This document shows positions 17,768-24,700 of a stretch of 29,049 nt of DNA, in pieces (the first letter of the stretch is position 1; each line of letters starts with the position of its first letter). The DNA comes from an uncultured Collinsella sp. GTDB taxonomy: Bacteria > Actinomycetota > Coriobacteriia > Coriobacteriales > Coriobacteriaceae. The stretch lies in assembly GCA_934617135.1 (NCBI GenBank), contig CAKTUC010000010.1:1-29049 (forward strand), read 5' to 3'. Both the position numbers and the translations under genes were made by a program. Below the pieces are notes generated by a model. It was given only the letters and a program-made list of their open reading frames with translations. It did not search any database and was not told the DNA's origin.

Positions 17768-18445
17768 ATGGCTATTACCCCTGCTGACATTCAGGCTCAG
17801 ACCTTCTCTGAGGCCAAGCGCGGCTACGATCCCGCCGAGGTCGACGTCTTTTTGGAGACCCTGTCCTCTGAGGTCGACGCCATGCTCGCCAAGATTGTCG
17901 ATCTTAAGGGTCGTCTGACCGCCACCGAGCAGCAGCTCGCCGACACGCAGGCCCAGCTCGCTCAGGCTCAGGATGCTGCCGCTCAGGCCGTCCCTGCCGC
18001 GCCCGTCGCCGCTCCTGCGCCCGACTTCTCCGCTCAGGAGCGTCAGATTTCCGCTGCCCTGATTGCTGCCCAGCAGACCGCCGAGGGCATTGTCAACGAC
18101 GCAAACGAGAATGCTGACCGCATCCGCAACGAGGCCGACGCCAAGGCCCGCGAGGTCATCCGCCAGGCCCTGACCGAGAAGCAGGCCGAGCTTGAGGAGA
18201 TCGACCGTCTTAAGGCTTCCCGTGAGGAGTTCAAGGCCGAGTACCTCAAGCTCATCCAGCACTTCATGGACGACGCGCAGAATTCTTTCCCGGCCGATCT
18301 CATGGCATCCACGCCGGTCGGTTCCGCCGCTTCCCCGGCCGTGACCGTTCCTGCTGCCGAGCCGCTGCCCGTCGCCGAGCCGGTTATCCCCGTTGCCGAT
18401 CCCTTTGCACCGATCGACAACTTCGCCGCCGACGATCTGGACTAA
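17768..18445 (+). CDS. divIVA: DivIVA-domain polar/septal coiled-coil protein
   Basis: A cytoplasmic protein that senses negatively curved membrane and directs polar growth or septum placement. AAGGAG at 17753-17758 precedes the ATG. The 225-residue product has the DivIVA N-terminal lipid-binding domain (ITPADIQAQTFSEAKRGYDP then EVDVFLETL; F13 and the basic K17-R18 pair fit the membrane tip), a first coiled coil at about 35-70, an Ala/Pro break (74-85), a second coiled coil at about 88-170, and a Pro/Ala/Val-rich tail ending in acidic residues. Position after yggT agrees with the ylm cluster, although ylmH is missing between them. Confidence 0.93.
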   Translation: MAITPADIQAQTFSEAKRGYDPAEVDVFLETLSSEVDAMLAKIVDLKGRLTATEQQLADTQAQLAQAQDAAAQAVPAAPVAAPAPDFSAQERQISAALIAAQQTAEGIVNDANENADRIRNEADAKAREVIRQALTEKQAELEEIDRLKASREEFKAEYLKLIQHFMDDAQNSFPADLMASTPVGSAASPAVTVPAAEPLPVAEPVIPVADPFAPIDNFAADDLD

Positions 18446-18467
18446 CGCTGGATTACAATCAGTCGAT

Positions 18468-18500
18468 AAAAAAGGACCCGCAAGTTGCGGGTCCTTTTTT
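18468..18500. terminator. Bidirectional terminator between divIVA and the nitroreductase
   Basis: A perfect 16-bp inverted repeat with a single central base: six A, then GGACCCGCAA, G, TTGCGGGTCC, then six T. On either strand it forms a GC-rich stem followed by a T run, so it ends both divIVA (+) and the converging nitroreductase gene (-). Confidence 0.95.
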
Positions 18501-18517
18501 ATTGCATGTCCCAAAAT

Positions 18518-19048
18518 CTACTTGAGGAGGAAGTCGGGGAGGGGAATGGTGCGGGCCTCTCGATGCTCGGGGTCGGCGATATGGTCGGCAGGATAGCCGC
18601 AGACGAGCATGTGATAGGGGTAGACGCCCTCGGGCAGGTTGAACTGCTCACAGGCCATCTCGGGCTTAAAATGGCACACCCAACACGTTCCTAGGCCCTG
18701 TTCGGTGGCTTCCATCATCATCTGGTCGCACACGATGGAGGTATCGATTTCGCTTGAATTCATCTGGTCATACGGACGCACCCAAGCATCGTCGGTAACG
18801 CTGCAAATAAGAAAGATAAGCGGAGCCCCAAAGATAGACCCATCACGAGCAAAACGCGGCTGACAAGCAGCAGCCTTCTCCAACAACTCAGGAGTATCAA
18901 GCACCATCACACGAGTCGGATGATTATTACAAGCAGAAGGAGCAATGCGCCCGGCCTCAACAATGGCATCCACCACCATCTGCTCAACAGCCCGCGACTC
19001 AAACGAACGACAAGAATACCGAGAACGAGCAAGATCCAAATAGCCCAT
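18518..19048 (-). CDS. Small nitroreductase family (FMN-dependent) oxidoreductase
   Basis: Probable cytoplasmic FMN flavoprotein using NAD(P)H; the substrate cannot be told from sequence. The ATG at 19048 is preceded by GGAGGG 6 bases upstream, and upstream in-frame ATGs are rejected. The 176-residue protein starts with RYSCRSFESRAVE (the RxSxRxF FMN-phosphate motif, residues 10-16), APSACNNHPTR (36-46, the second FMN contact), and GLGTCWVCHF (118-127), a common form in short clostridial-type nitroreductases. The first 80 or so codons end mostly in T or G while the rest end mostly in C or G, an abrupt change inside one frame. No operon partner is evident. Confidence 0.88.
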   Translation of the reverse strand: MGYLDLARSRYSCRSFESRAVEQMVVDAIVEAGRIAPSACNNHPTRVMVLDTPELLEKAAACQPRFARDGSIFGAPLIFLICSVTDDAWVRPYDQMNSSEIDTSIVCDQMMMEATEQGLGTCWVCHFKPEMACEQFNLPEGVYPYHMLVCGYPADHIADPEHREARTIPLPDFLLK

Positions 19049-19216
19049 ACAAAGCCCTCCAACAATCAAATAACGAAACAAAAGACAACCAAAGGATACC
19101 CAGAGCAACATCCAACCAAACGCTCAGCACAGCCCCAAAGTATCCAACCGGGCACCAAAGGCCACATCAGCCAAGGCCTCATCACGCTCAAACCATCAGC
19201 CCAAGTTCCCAATGGT

Positions 19217-19324
19217 GGTACGTAAGGCGAAGGGCCGGCACCTGTTTACTTTCGAACGACTCTGCCACGCAGCCGGAGTGAGAAAGCAAACAGGTGCCGG
19301 CCCTTCGCCGCCGGGACACGTACC
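19217..19324. repeat. Large nested inverted repeat (cruciform-type element)
   Basis: Arms of 22 bases at 19226-19247 and 19288-19309 match perfectly (core AGGTGCCGGCCC), continue inward with CTTTC 19249-19253 against GAAAG 19282-19286 after one mismatch, and leave a loop of 28 bases. An outer pair, GGTACGT 19217-19223 and ACGTACC 19318-19324, adds a further stem, with 2 spacer bases on one side and 8 on the other. No T run follows on either strand. It lies between the nitroreductase and the DUF47 gene. It resembles a REP or MITE-like intergenic element; copies elsewhere are not testable here. Confidence 0.85.
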
Positions 19325-19330
19325 CCCCAA

Positions 19331-19954
19331 TTAACTGTTCTTCATGACAATCGAATCCACAACATCGGCCACATTCTCACAGCAGTCAGCGCAGTACTCC
19401 AGGAAGGCGTAGACGTCACGCCAGGCGATGACCTCGAGCGGATCCTTGCCGTTGACATGCAGGTTGCGCATAGCGTTGATGTAGAGGTCGTCGGCCTCGG
19501 ACTCGATGGTGTTGATCTGGATGACCAGCTCGCGCAGCGTCTTGGACTTGCGGTAGTTGGGCAGCTCGACCATCAGGTCCTTCATGGCGCGACAGGCATC
19601 GGTCACCTTGTGAGCGATCACGATGGCATCGGGATGGATGCTCTGGATGTTGGTGAAGTAGACGCGCTGCACGACGCCCTCGATACGGTCGAGCACGGTG
19701 TCGAGCGAGCAGCTCATTAGGTCCAGGTCCTCGCGCTCAAGCGGGGTGATAAAGGCCGTGAGCAGGGCGTCCTCAAGCTCATGGTGCTTCTTGTCGGCCG
19801 CATGCTCGATCGCGTGCATCTTGTCGAGCATATCGTGAATCTTTGCGGGATCGAAGTTCTCGAAAATCTTGGTAAGCAGCTCGGCGGCCTGAACGGCAAG
19901 GTCGGCGCAGGCGACGTAGTTTTCAAAGTAGAACGAATCGGGTTTCTTTGCCAT
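19331..19954 (-). CDS. DUF47 family (PhoU-like) accessory protein of the PiT phosphate transporter
   Basis: An all-helical cytoplasmic protein related to PhoU that is usually encoded beside pit and modulates the transporter. The 207-residue length is typical. The ATG at 19954 has AAAGGA 7-8 bases upstream. Family features seen are the N-terminal FYFENYVACADLAVQAAELL, HAIEHAADKKHHELEDALLTAFITPLERED (around residues 47-76, with the EHxAD and TP-ERED elements) and IESEADDLYINAMRNL, the second metal-site-like helix. It is 67 bases downstream of the transporter gene on the same strand, so both are probably one operon. Confidence 0.92.
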   Translation of the reverse strand: MAKKPDSFYFENYVACADLAVQAAELLTKIFENFDPAKIHDMLDKMHAIEHAADKKHHELEDALLTAFITPLEREDLDLMSCSLDTVLDRIEGVVQRVYFTNIQSIHPDAIVIAHKVTDACRAMKDLMVELPNYRKSKTLRELVIQINTIESEADDLYINAMRNLHVNGKDPLEVIAWRDVYAFLEYCADCCENVADVVDSIVMKNS

Positions 19955-20021
19955 GAGTGGGTCCTTTCGAGGCGAAGGCGGGTGGGCGAGGTATTACGGT
20001 CCGGATGGACGCTCGGTTTGA

Positions 20022-21071
20022 CTAGATGAACATCATGAACAGCTTGGCCATGACAAAGCTGATGAGTCCACAGGCGGGGAAGGTGAAGAACCAGGTGAAC
20101 ATCATGTCCTTGACCACGCCGAAGTTGATGGCCGAAAGGCGCTTGACGGCGCCGACGCCCATGATGGCGCAGGTCTTGATGTGGGTGGAGGACACAGGGA
20201 TACCGGTAAGGGTGGCAAGCAGCAGATTCGCGGCGCCTGCGAGGTCGGCGGAGAAGCCCTGATACTTCTCGAGCTTAACCATGCTCTGGCCGACGGACTT
20301 GATGATGCGCTCGCCGCCCACACTGGTGCCGATGCCCATGGTGGCCGAGCACAGCAGCATGATCCAGATGGGGATGCCGGCGTCGCCGACACTCGTCTGG
20401 CCGCTGGCAAAGGCCACGCCTAAAAAGAGCACGCCGATGAACTTCTGTCCATCCTGCGCGCCGTGCATAAAGCTCATGGCCGCAGCACTCGCGATCTGAG
20501 CGTATTTAAAGAAGACGTTGGCGCGTCGCCTGTTGGCGGCGGCAAACAGAATCGAGACGAGCTTGCACAGGACCCAGCCCATGACAAAGCCCAGGCCGAT
20601 GGAGAGTGCCAGGCCGTAGATGACCTTCATCCACTCGTGGACGTTGACGCTGCTCGCACCGCCGAGGGCGATAGCGGCACCGGTCAGGCCGGCGATAAGG
20701 CTGTGGCTTTGCGAGGTGGGGATGCCAAAACGCGACGCTGTGGCGCCGTAGACGACGATGGAGAACAGCGCCGCGCAGAGGCACGCGAGCGCCATGGTGC
20801 TGTTTCCGCCAAAGTCGACGATATGTGAGATGGTGTTGGCGACGCTCGCGTTAAAGTGCGTCATGATGAGCACGCCCAAGAAGTTGAATGCGGCACTCAT
20901 GAGAATGGCGGCGCGGGCGGGCATGCAACGTGTGGTGACGCAGGTCGCGATGGCGTTGGGTGCGTCGGTCCATCCATTGACGAAGATGGCGCCGAGCGCG
21001 AGGATCACGGTGACGGCAAGGACTGGGTTCGACACAAGTTGGCCGAGGAAGGTTGAGAACGTTACGTCCAT
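20022..21071 (-). CDS. pit: Inorganic phosphate transporter, PiT family
   Basis: A low-affinity, cation-coupled phosphate (metal-phosphate) symporter in the cytoplasmic membrane. The 349-residue protein has about ten helices in two inverted repeats. The PiT signatures occur in both: GWTDAPNAIAT (about 33-43) and GIPTSQSHSLIAGL (about 116-129) in the first, and MSFMHGAQDGQKF and GIPVSSTHIKT in the second. The short central loop (ANRRRANVF) fits the bacterial short form. The ATG at 21071 is the first after an in-frame stop; its ribosome site (GAGAAAG) is weak. It is transcribed ahead of the DUF47 gene. Together with pst it gives the cell two phosphate routes. Confidence 0.95.
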   Translation of the reverse strand: MDVTFSTFLGQLVSNPVLAVTVILALGAIFVNGWTDAPNAIATCVTTRCMPARAAILMSAAFNFLGVLIMTHFNASVANTISHIVDFGGNSTMALACLCAALFSIVVYGATASRFGIPTSQSHSLIAGLTGAAIALGGASSVNVHEWMKVIYGLALSIGLGFVMGWVLCKLVSILFAAANRRRANVFFKYAQIASAAAMSFMHGAQDGQKFIGVLFLGVAFASGQTSVGDAGIPIWIMLLCSATMGIGTSVGGERIIKSVGQSMVKLEKYQGFSADLAGAANLLLATLTGIPVSSTHIKTCAIMGVGAVKRLSAINFGVVKDMMFTWFFTFPACGLISFVMAKLFMMFI

Positions 21072-21101
21072 ATATGGGCTTTCTCGAAGTTTGCAGGCAC
21101 G

Positions 21102-21133
21102 TTACAAAAACATGATAAATCGTATCACCTCCT
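21102..21133 (-). promoter_or_regulatory. Perfect Shine-Dalgarno sequence before a three-codon ORF in the pit leader
   Basis: On the - strand AGGAGGTGAT (21133-21124) is fully complementary to the 16S rRNA 3' end. Ten bases later an ATG at 21113 opens Met-Phe-Leu and then TAA (ends 21102). The true pit start lies 31 bases further with a weak site of its own. It may be a ribosome standby or minimal leader; it could also be chance. Confidence 0.3.
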
Positions 21134-21321
21134 GCGGGTTTCTTTACCGAGTTCTGATGGGAGAAGTGAATTTTTTGGCACTAACATTGAATATCAGCCC
21201 TGTTGACCGCGGGTGTTCTTTTTGCTAACACGCCATGAGGACACGTGCGCGCGTCCCAACACCCCAAAACCACAGTCTGTTCGCTTTACAACATACAAAC
21301 ATGCGTTCGATAATAGGGGGC

Positions 21322-21660
21322 ATGGAATATCGACAGACAGATGGCAAAACTCGACGCGTGCACAAGCAGTATGTGGACGTCGTGGCCCGCATCCTTGCGG
21401 GCGGACAAGTCGTGCCGGTCACCGTCTGCTGGGTCGACGGCCGTTGTTTTACGATCGACGAAATTATCTCGACCACCGGGTTTGGCCTGACGGTTCACGG
21501 TGTTCGTACGGCAACGTATAAGGTTCGTTTTGGCGGACATGCGACCGAGTTGTATCTGGAGGACCAAACGCGTGAGCGGGCGGATGGCTCGCAGGCGCAT
21601 GTGATGCGTTGGTGGGTATGGGCGTTTGACCGCACGCTTGAGGGCGAGCGCCGCAGGTAA
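21322..21660 (+). CDS. Small conserved-looking protein of unknown function
   Basis: I do not recognise the family with certainty. The 112-residue product from ATG 21322 is mainly predicted beta strands with no signal or membrane helix: a basic start (DGKTRRVHKQYVDVVARI), then short strands such as VVPVTVCWVDGRCFTIDEI and RTATYKVRFGGHATELYLED, and an aromatic end (VMRWWVWAFDRTL). The layout loosely recalls small actinobacterial proteins of the DUF6504 kind, but that is only an impression. AGGGGG lies just 1-2 bases before the ATG, closer than ideal; an in-frame ATG at 21301 is the alternative. It stands alone between pit (-) and the Bax-inhibitor gene (+). Confidence 0.65.
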   Translation: MEYRQTDGKTRRVHKQYVDVVARILAGGQVVPVTVCWVDGRCFTIDEIISTTGFGLTVHGVRTATYKVRFGGHATELYLEDQTRERADGSQAHVMRWWVWAFDRTLEGERRR

Positions 21661-21743
21661 GAGCGCACGGCATTCGGGTACAATGGCAGGGATCTTGTCG
21701 CCTACGGCGCCGTTATTTGTGGCGTTTTTTGAAAGGACGAAGT

Positions 21744-22439
21744 ATGAACGATATCCAGGGCTATCAGAACGGCCCCGTCGAGACCGGCGCAAGCCGCGCC
21801 AAGGAGATGTCGCCGCGCGCGTACAATCTCGCCATGTCTGCCCTGATCTTCTTGGGCTTTTGCGCCATGGGCGCCGGTGCTTACTTTACGAGCACCATGG
21901 CGTTTGCGCGCATGATGATGAGCGGCGCCGCCTTGCCGCTGGTCTTTGGCTCGTTTATTTTGACCATTGTCGGCATGGTCATGATGTCGGCTGCTGCGGG
22001 CAAGCAGTCCGTGGGCCTGTCCCTTGTGGGCTACGTAATCTTTGCGAGTACCTTTGGCCTGACCGCGTCGTTTGGCCTTGCCAACTACGACCTGCCCACC
22101 ATCAACACCGCCTTTATCGCCACGGCCGCCATCACCTTTGTCTTTGGCGCCTTGGGCGTGACGTTCCCCAAGTTTTTCCAGCGCGTATATGGCATCGGTT
22201 TTGGCATTCTGCTCGCCACTATTCTGGTTGAGATTGTGCTGATGTTCATGGGCGTCTCGCAGACCATCACCGACCTGATCGTGATCGTGGTGTTCGCCGG
22301 GTTTATTGGCTACGACACCTATGTTGCCACGACGGTGCCGCCCACGCTGCCCAATGCGGTGCTCATGGCGTCCAACCTGTTCGTGGACATTATCAACGTG
22401 TTCCTGCGCATCCTGAACATCCTCGGTCGTCGCGACTAG
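21744..22439 (+). CDS. Bax inhibitor-1/YccA family membrane protein
   Basis: A polytopic membrane protein of the BI-1 superfamily (PF01027), whose members act as pH-sensitive calcium leak channels or modulate membrane proteases in other bacteria; its role here is unknown. AAAGGA precedes the ATG at 21744 by about 7 bases; an in-frame upstream start at 21717 lacks a site. The 231-residue product has about seven helices from residue 27. The family hallmark is in the last third: VVFAGFIGYDTYVA, then ASNLFVDIINVFLRILNILG at the end, with the conserved Asp pair positions present. TACAAT at 21679-21684 is a candidate -10 box. A terminator follows. Confidence 0.9.
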   Translation: MNDIQGYQNGPVETGASRAKEMSPRAYNLAMSALIFLGFCAMGAGAYFTSTMAFARMMMSGAALPLVFGSFILTIVGMVMMSAAAGKQSVGLSLVGYVIFASTFGLTASFGLANYDLPTINTAFIATAAITFVFGALGVTFPKFFQRVYGIGFGILLATILVEIVLMFMGVSQTITDLIVIVVFAGFIGYDTYVATTVPPTLPNAVLMASNLFVDIINVFLRILNILGRRD

Positions 22440-22485
22440 CGCGGGGGATTGCAGCGTTTCTTGTCGGACGCGGTAAAACGATGTG

Positions 22486-22514
22486 AAAGGCGGTCCTGCG
22501 GGGCCGTCTTTTTT
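22486..22514 (+). terminator. Terminator after the Bax-inhibitor-1 gene
   Basis: AAAGGCGGTCC (22486-22496) pairs with GGGCCGTCTTT (22501-22511) across TGCG, using two G-U pairs, and runs into six T in total. It lies about 45 bases past the stop. Confidence 0.85.
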
Positions 22515-22579
22515 GTGCACGGCGGGGTATCATGGATGGGAAAAGCCGACAGCGGCAGCGACAGGAAAGGTGACCACTT

Positions 22580-23713
22580 ATGGCAGACGTCGACAACAGG
22601 AACCGTAACCGCAGGCCCAACCGCGCGGGACAGCCCAATCCCAAGCGCGAGGCGCGTGCCAAGGCCGCCGAGCGCCATGTGGCGGCTGTGTCCGAGGCCT
22701 GCGCCAAGGATATCGAGCGTTCGCTCGCCGGTGTTCGCGAATTCGACGGTATGCCTGCCGGCTTTGTCGCGGCGATGAAGGCCAAGGCCCAGAAGGCAGC
22801 GGCTGCCGAGGAGCCGGTTGCCGAGGTTGTGGAGGCCGACGCTGCCGAGGTTGAGGCTGCCGAGGTGGAGACTACGGTCGAGTCCGAGGTGGCACCCGAG
22901 TCCACCGAGTCGGCTGACGAAGCCGAGTCCGCGCCCGCGGAGGAGGCTGCTCCGGTCCTGCCCGAGGTCACCGTGCTGGACGCCTCCGCCACGCAGGCCA
23001 TTCTGGACAACGGCCGCGGCTATGCGCAGTTCTGCGACATGGCCGTGCTCGCCTTTGCCTCGTTTACCAACCCGGGCGGCGGCTATATCCAGGGTTATCT
23101 GGGTCAGGAGGCGACACTCTGCGCCGATTCGTACCTGTACAACGTGCTCGACAAGCAGCGCAAGTGGTACGGCGAGAACCGTCGCCGCAACATCAACTGT
23201 GAGATCTACCGCAATCGCGCGCTGGTGGTGCCCGCCGTGCGCTTCGACCACAACCACGTGCATGCATATGCCGACGTGATCGTTGCCGCCGCGCCCAACG
23301 TTAAGCGTGCCCGCCAGGAGTACCGCGTGAGCGACGACGCTCTGCTGGATGCTCTGCGCGACCGTATCCGCTTTGTGCTCGCCATCTGCGACGAGCTGGG
23401 TCGCGAGAAGCTCGTGCTGGGCGCTTGGGGCTGCGACAACAACGGCTTTGACGCCGAGGCCGTGGCTGAGCTTTTCCGCAAGGAGCTCGCATCGGGTGAC
23501 TTTAAGGTCAAGCAGGTCTTCTTTGCCGTGCCCTCTACGCGCTGGGACGAGGACTTCGCCAAGTTCGAGCACGTGCTGGCGAACTTCCCGGAGCGCAATG
23601 AGGAGTCTTATGCTCAGGTTGCCGCACGCGCTGCGGCCGCCCGTGCCGCCGAGCAGGCTCAGGCCGCTGCCGAGGACGACGAGGATGACGACGACTGGCG
23701 CAAATACCTGTAA
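22580..23713 (+). CDS. TIGR02452 / microbial PARG-like macrodomain protein with altered QEE motif and acidic linker
   Basis: Related to bacterial-type poly(ADP-ribose) glycohydrolases (TIGR02452, DUF2263), which bind ADP-ribose. AGGAAAGG lies 9 bases before the ATG. The 377-residue protein is about 100 longer than the family norm: a basic helical N-terminus (1-70, NRNRNRRPNRAGQPNPKREA), an Ala/Glu/Val-rich acidic linker (about 75-127), the macrodomain-like core (about 130-340), and a tail of Ala and Asp. The core has FTNPGGGYIQGYLGQEATL: the GGG loop at 166-168 is intact, but the usual QEE is Q176-E177-A178. Downstream VPAVRFDHN and GAWGCDNNGFD fit the fold. The second glutamate is the catalytic one in characterised PARGs, so hydrolysis may be lost. 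Function is uncertain. Confidence 0.85.
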   Translation: MADVDNRNRNRRPNRAGQPNPKREARAKAAERHVAAVSEACAKDIERSLAGVREFDGMPAGFVAAMKAKAQKAAAAEEPVAEVVEADAAEVEAAEVETTVESEVAPESTESADEAESAPAEEAAPVLPEVTVLDASATQAILDNGRGYAQFCDMAVLAFASFTNPGGGYIQGYLGQEATLCADSYLYNVLDKQRKWYGENRRRNINCEIYRNRALVVPAVRFDHNHVHAYADVIVAAAPNVKRARQEYRVSDDALLDALRDRIRFVLAICDELGREKLVLGAWGCDNNGFDAEAVAELFRKELASGDFKVKQVFFAVPSTRWDEDFAKFEHVLANFPERNEESYAQVAARAAAARAAEQAQAAAEDDEDDDDWRKYL

Positions 23714-23738
23714 TCGGTGCGCGTGATGTGACATGCCG

Positions 23739-23769
23739 AGCCGACGGGGGCTGCTACCGTCGGCTTTTT
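23739..23769 (+). terminator. Terminator after the PARG-like gene
   Basis: AGCCGACGG (23739-23747) pairs perfectly with CCGTCGGCT (23757-23765), followed by TTTT. It ends 20 bases before the SGNH hydrolase start, so that gene may need its own promoter or read-through. Confidence 0.9.
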
Positions 23770-23788
23770 ATTGAGTGGGGAGCTTACG

Positions 23789-24448
23789 ATGAAAAACGTT
23801 CTGTGCTTTGGTGACAGCAACACCTATGGCTATGATCCGGCTGGTATGCGCGATGGCACCGCGGTGCGCTATGCGCAGGATGTGCGCTGGTGCGGCGTGG
23901 CGCAGCGTGACCTGGGCGAGGGCTGGCATGTGATTGAGGAGGGACTCAACGGCCGCACGACGGTGCGCGACGATATGTGCCATCTGGACACTAACCTCAA
24001 CGGCATTCGCGCGCTTCCGATGCTGCTCGAGGCCCATAAGCCGCTGGACGCCATTGTGATCATGTTGGGCACCAACGACTGTAAGACGGTCTTTAACGTG
24101 ACAGCTTCCGATATCGCTCGTGGCGCCATGGCGCTGATTCGCGCCGTCCGCGCGTTTCCGTGGACCGACGCCGCGCCCTGCCCACGGATTCTGCTGATGG
24201 CGCCTATCAAGATTAAGCCGCAGATCGCCGATGTGTATATGACCGACTTTGACGAGCATTCCGTCGAGGCCTCGGAGCATTTTGGCGAGTACTATGCGCA
24301 CGTGGCCGAGCAGTTTGGTTGCGACTTTTTGAATGCCGCCGAGTTTGCCGAGCCGGGCGATATTGACTACCTGCATATGATGCCCGAGAGCCACGAGAGC
24401 CTGGGGCATGCCGTGGCAGCCAAGCTCCAAGAGATGCTCGGTGAGTAG
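23789..24448 (+). CDS. SGNH/GDSL-family hydrolase (esterase-like)
   Basis: A predicted cytoplasmic serine esterase or lipase-like enzyme; no signal peptide is present. The ATG at 23789 has GGGGAG 6 bases upstream, which decides against the TTG at 23771. The 219-residue length is normal. The four SGNH blocks are visible: block I FGDSNTYGYDP with nucleophile S10, block II G55 in EGLNGRTT, block III GTND with N96, and block V DYLH with D193 and H196. FGDSNTYGY and NGRTT are shared with the arylesterase/acyltransferase-like subgroup. The substrate is unknown. No operon partner. Confidence 0.92.
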   Translation: MKNVLCFGDSNTYGYDPAGMRDGTAVRYAQDVRWCGVAQRDLGEGWHVIEEGLNGRTTVRDDMCHLDTNLNGIRALPMLLEAHKPLDAIVIMLGTNDCKTVFNVTASDIARGAMALIRAVRAFPWTDAAPCPRILLMAPIKIKPQIADVYMTDFDEHSVEASEHFGEYYAHVAEQFGCDFLNAAEFAEPGDIDYLHMMPESHESLGHAVAAKLQEMLGE

Positions 24449-24460
24449 CGCGACCCCAAT

Positions 24461-24506
24461 CCACCGCAATAGTTCCCCTTGCGGTGGCTTGTTTCGTTTG
24501 TTTGTC
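24461..24506 (+). terminator. Palindrome and T-rich tail after the SGNH hydrolase, probable terminator
   Basis: CCACCGCAA (24461-24469) pairs perfectly with TTGCGGTGG (24479-24487) across a 9-base loop containing AGTTCC, and is followed by a T-rich stretch broken by G and C. It lies 12 bases past the hydrolase stop. The same words occur rearranged at 28609-28671, so this may also be part of a repeat family. Confidence 0.65.
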
Positions 24507-24639
24507 TCGATCTGTAACATCTAGGGTCGATTTTGCCGAGTTACTGTTACAGATTGAGACTATCTTCTCAGCGGAATCTGAATGTCTCGATCTGTAACAG
24601 GTGGGCCGAAAAATGGACTCTAACTGTTACAGATCGAGA
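24504..24639. repeat. Tandem pair of 16-bp inverted repeats (TCTCGATCTGTAACA family)
   Basis: Unit 1: GTCTCGATCTGTAACA at 24504-24519 and TGTTACAGATTGAGAC at 24545-24560, 15 of 16 bases pairing, loop 25. Unit 2: TCTCGATCTGTAACAG at 24585-24600 and CTGTTACAGATCGAGA at 24624-24639, all 16 pairing, loop 23. The arms of the two units are identical apart from one base. The loops are dissimilar directly but loop 1 partly resembles the reverse complement of loop 2 around an ATTTT core. 24 bases separate the units. It lies in the gap between two converging genes. Confidence 0.85.
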
Positions 24640-24651
24640 TGTTTGCGAGAA

Positions 24652-24688
24652 TCACCACAAAGGTGCCTGTCCCCTTTGCGGTGGTTTT
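24652..24688. repeat. Imperfect palindrome with AGGTGCC core next to thiD end
   Basis: TCACCACAAAGG (24652-24663) and CCTTTGCGGTGG (24673-24684) pair at 10 of 12 positions across a 9-base loop, with TTTT after it on the + strand. It shares TTGCGGTGG with the palindrome at 24479 and AGGTGCC with the large inverted repeat at 19217-19324. It lies just downstream of thiD (- strand) and may help stop transcription from either side. Confidence 0.6.
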
Positions 24689-24700
24689 GGGCTGCGAATC

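Noticed and set aside
18920..19225. 101-codon open frame on the + strand, Lys/Gln/Thr/Pro-rich
   Set aside because: Explained by the A/C skew of this tract, which removes stop codons on the + strand; it overlaps the nitroreductase start and its ribosome site is lacking.
24504..24639. Possible CRISPR array, because a motif recurs with short spacers
   Set aside because: The recurring sequence is in inverted pairs with only two units, and no cas genes are present.
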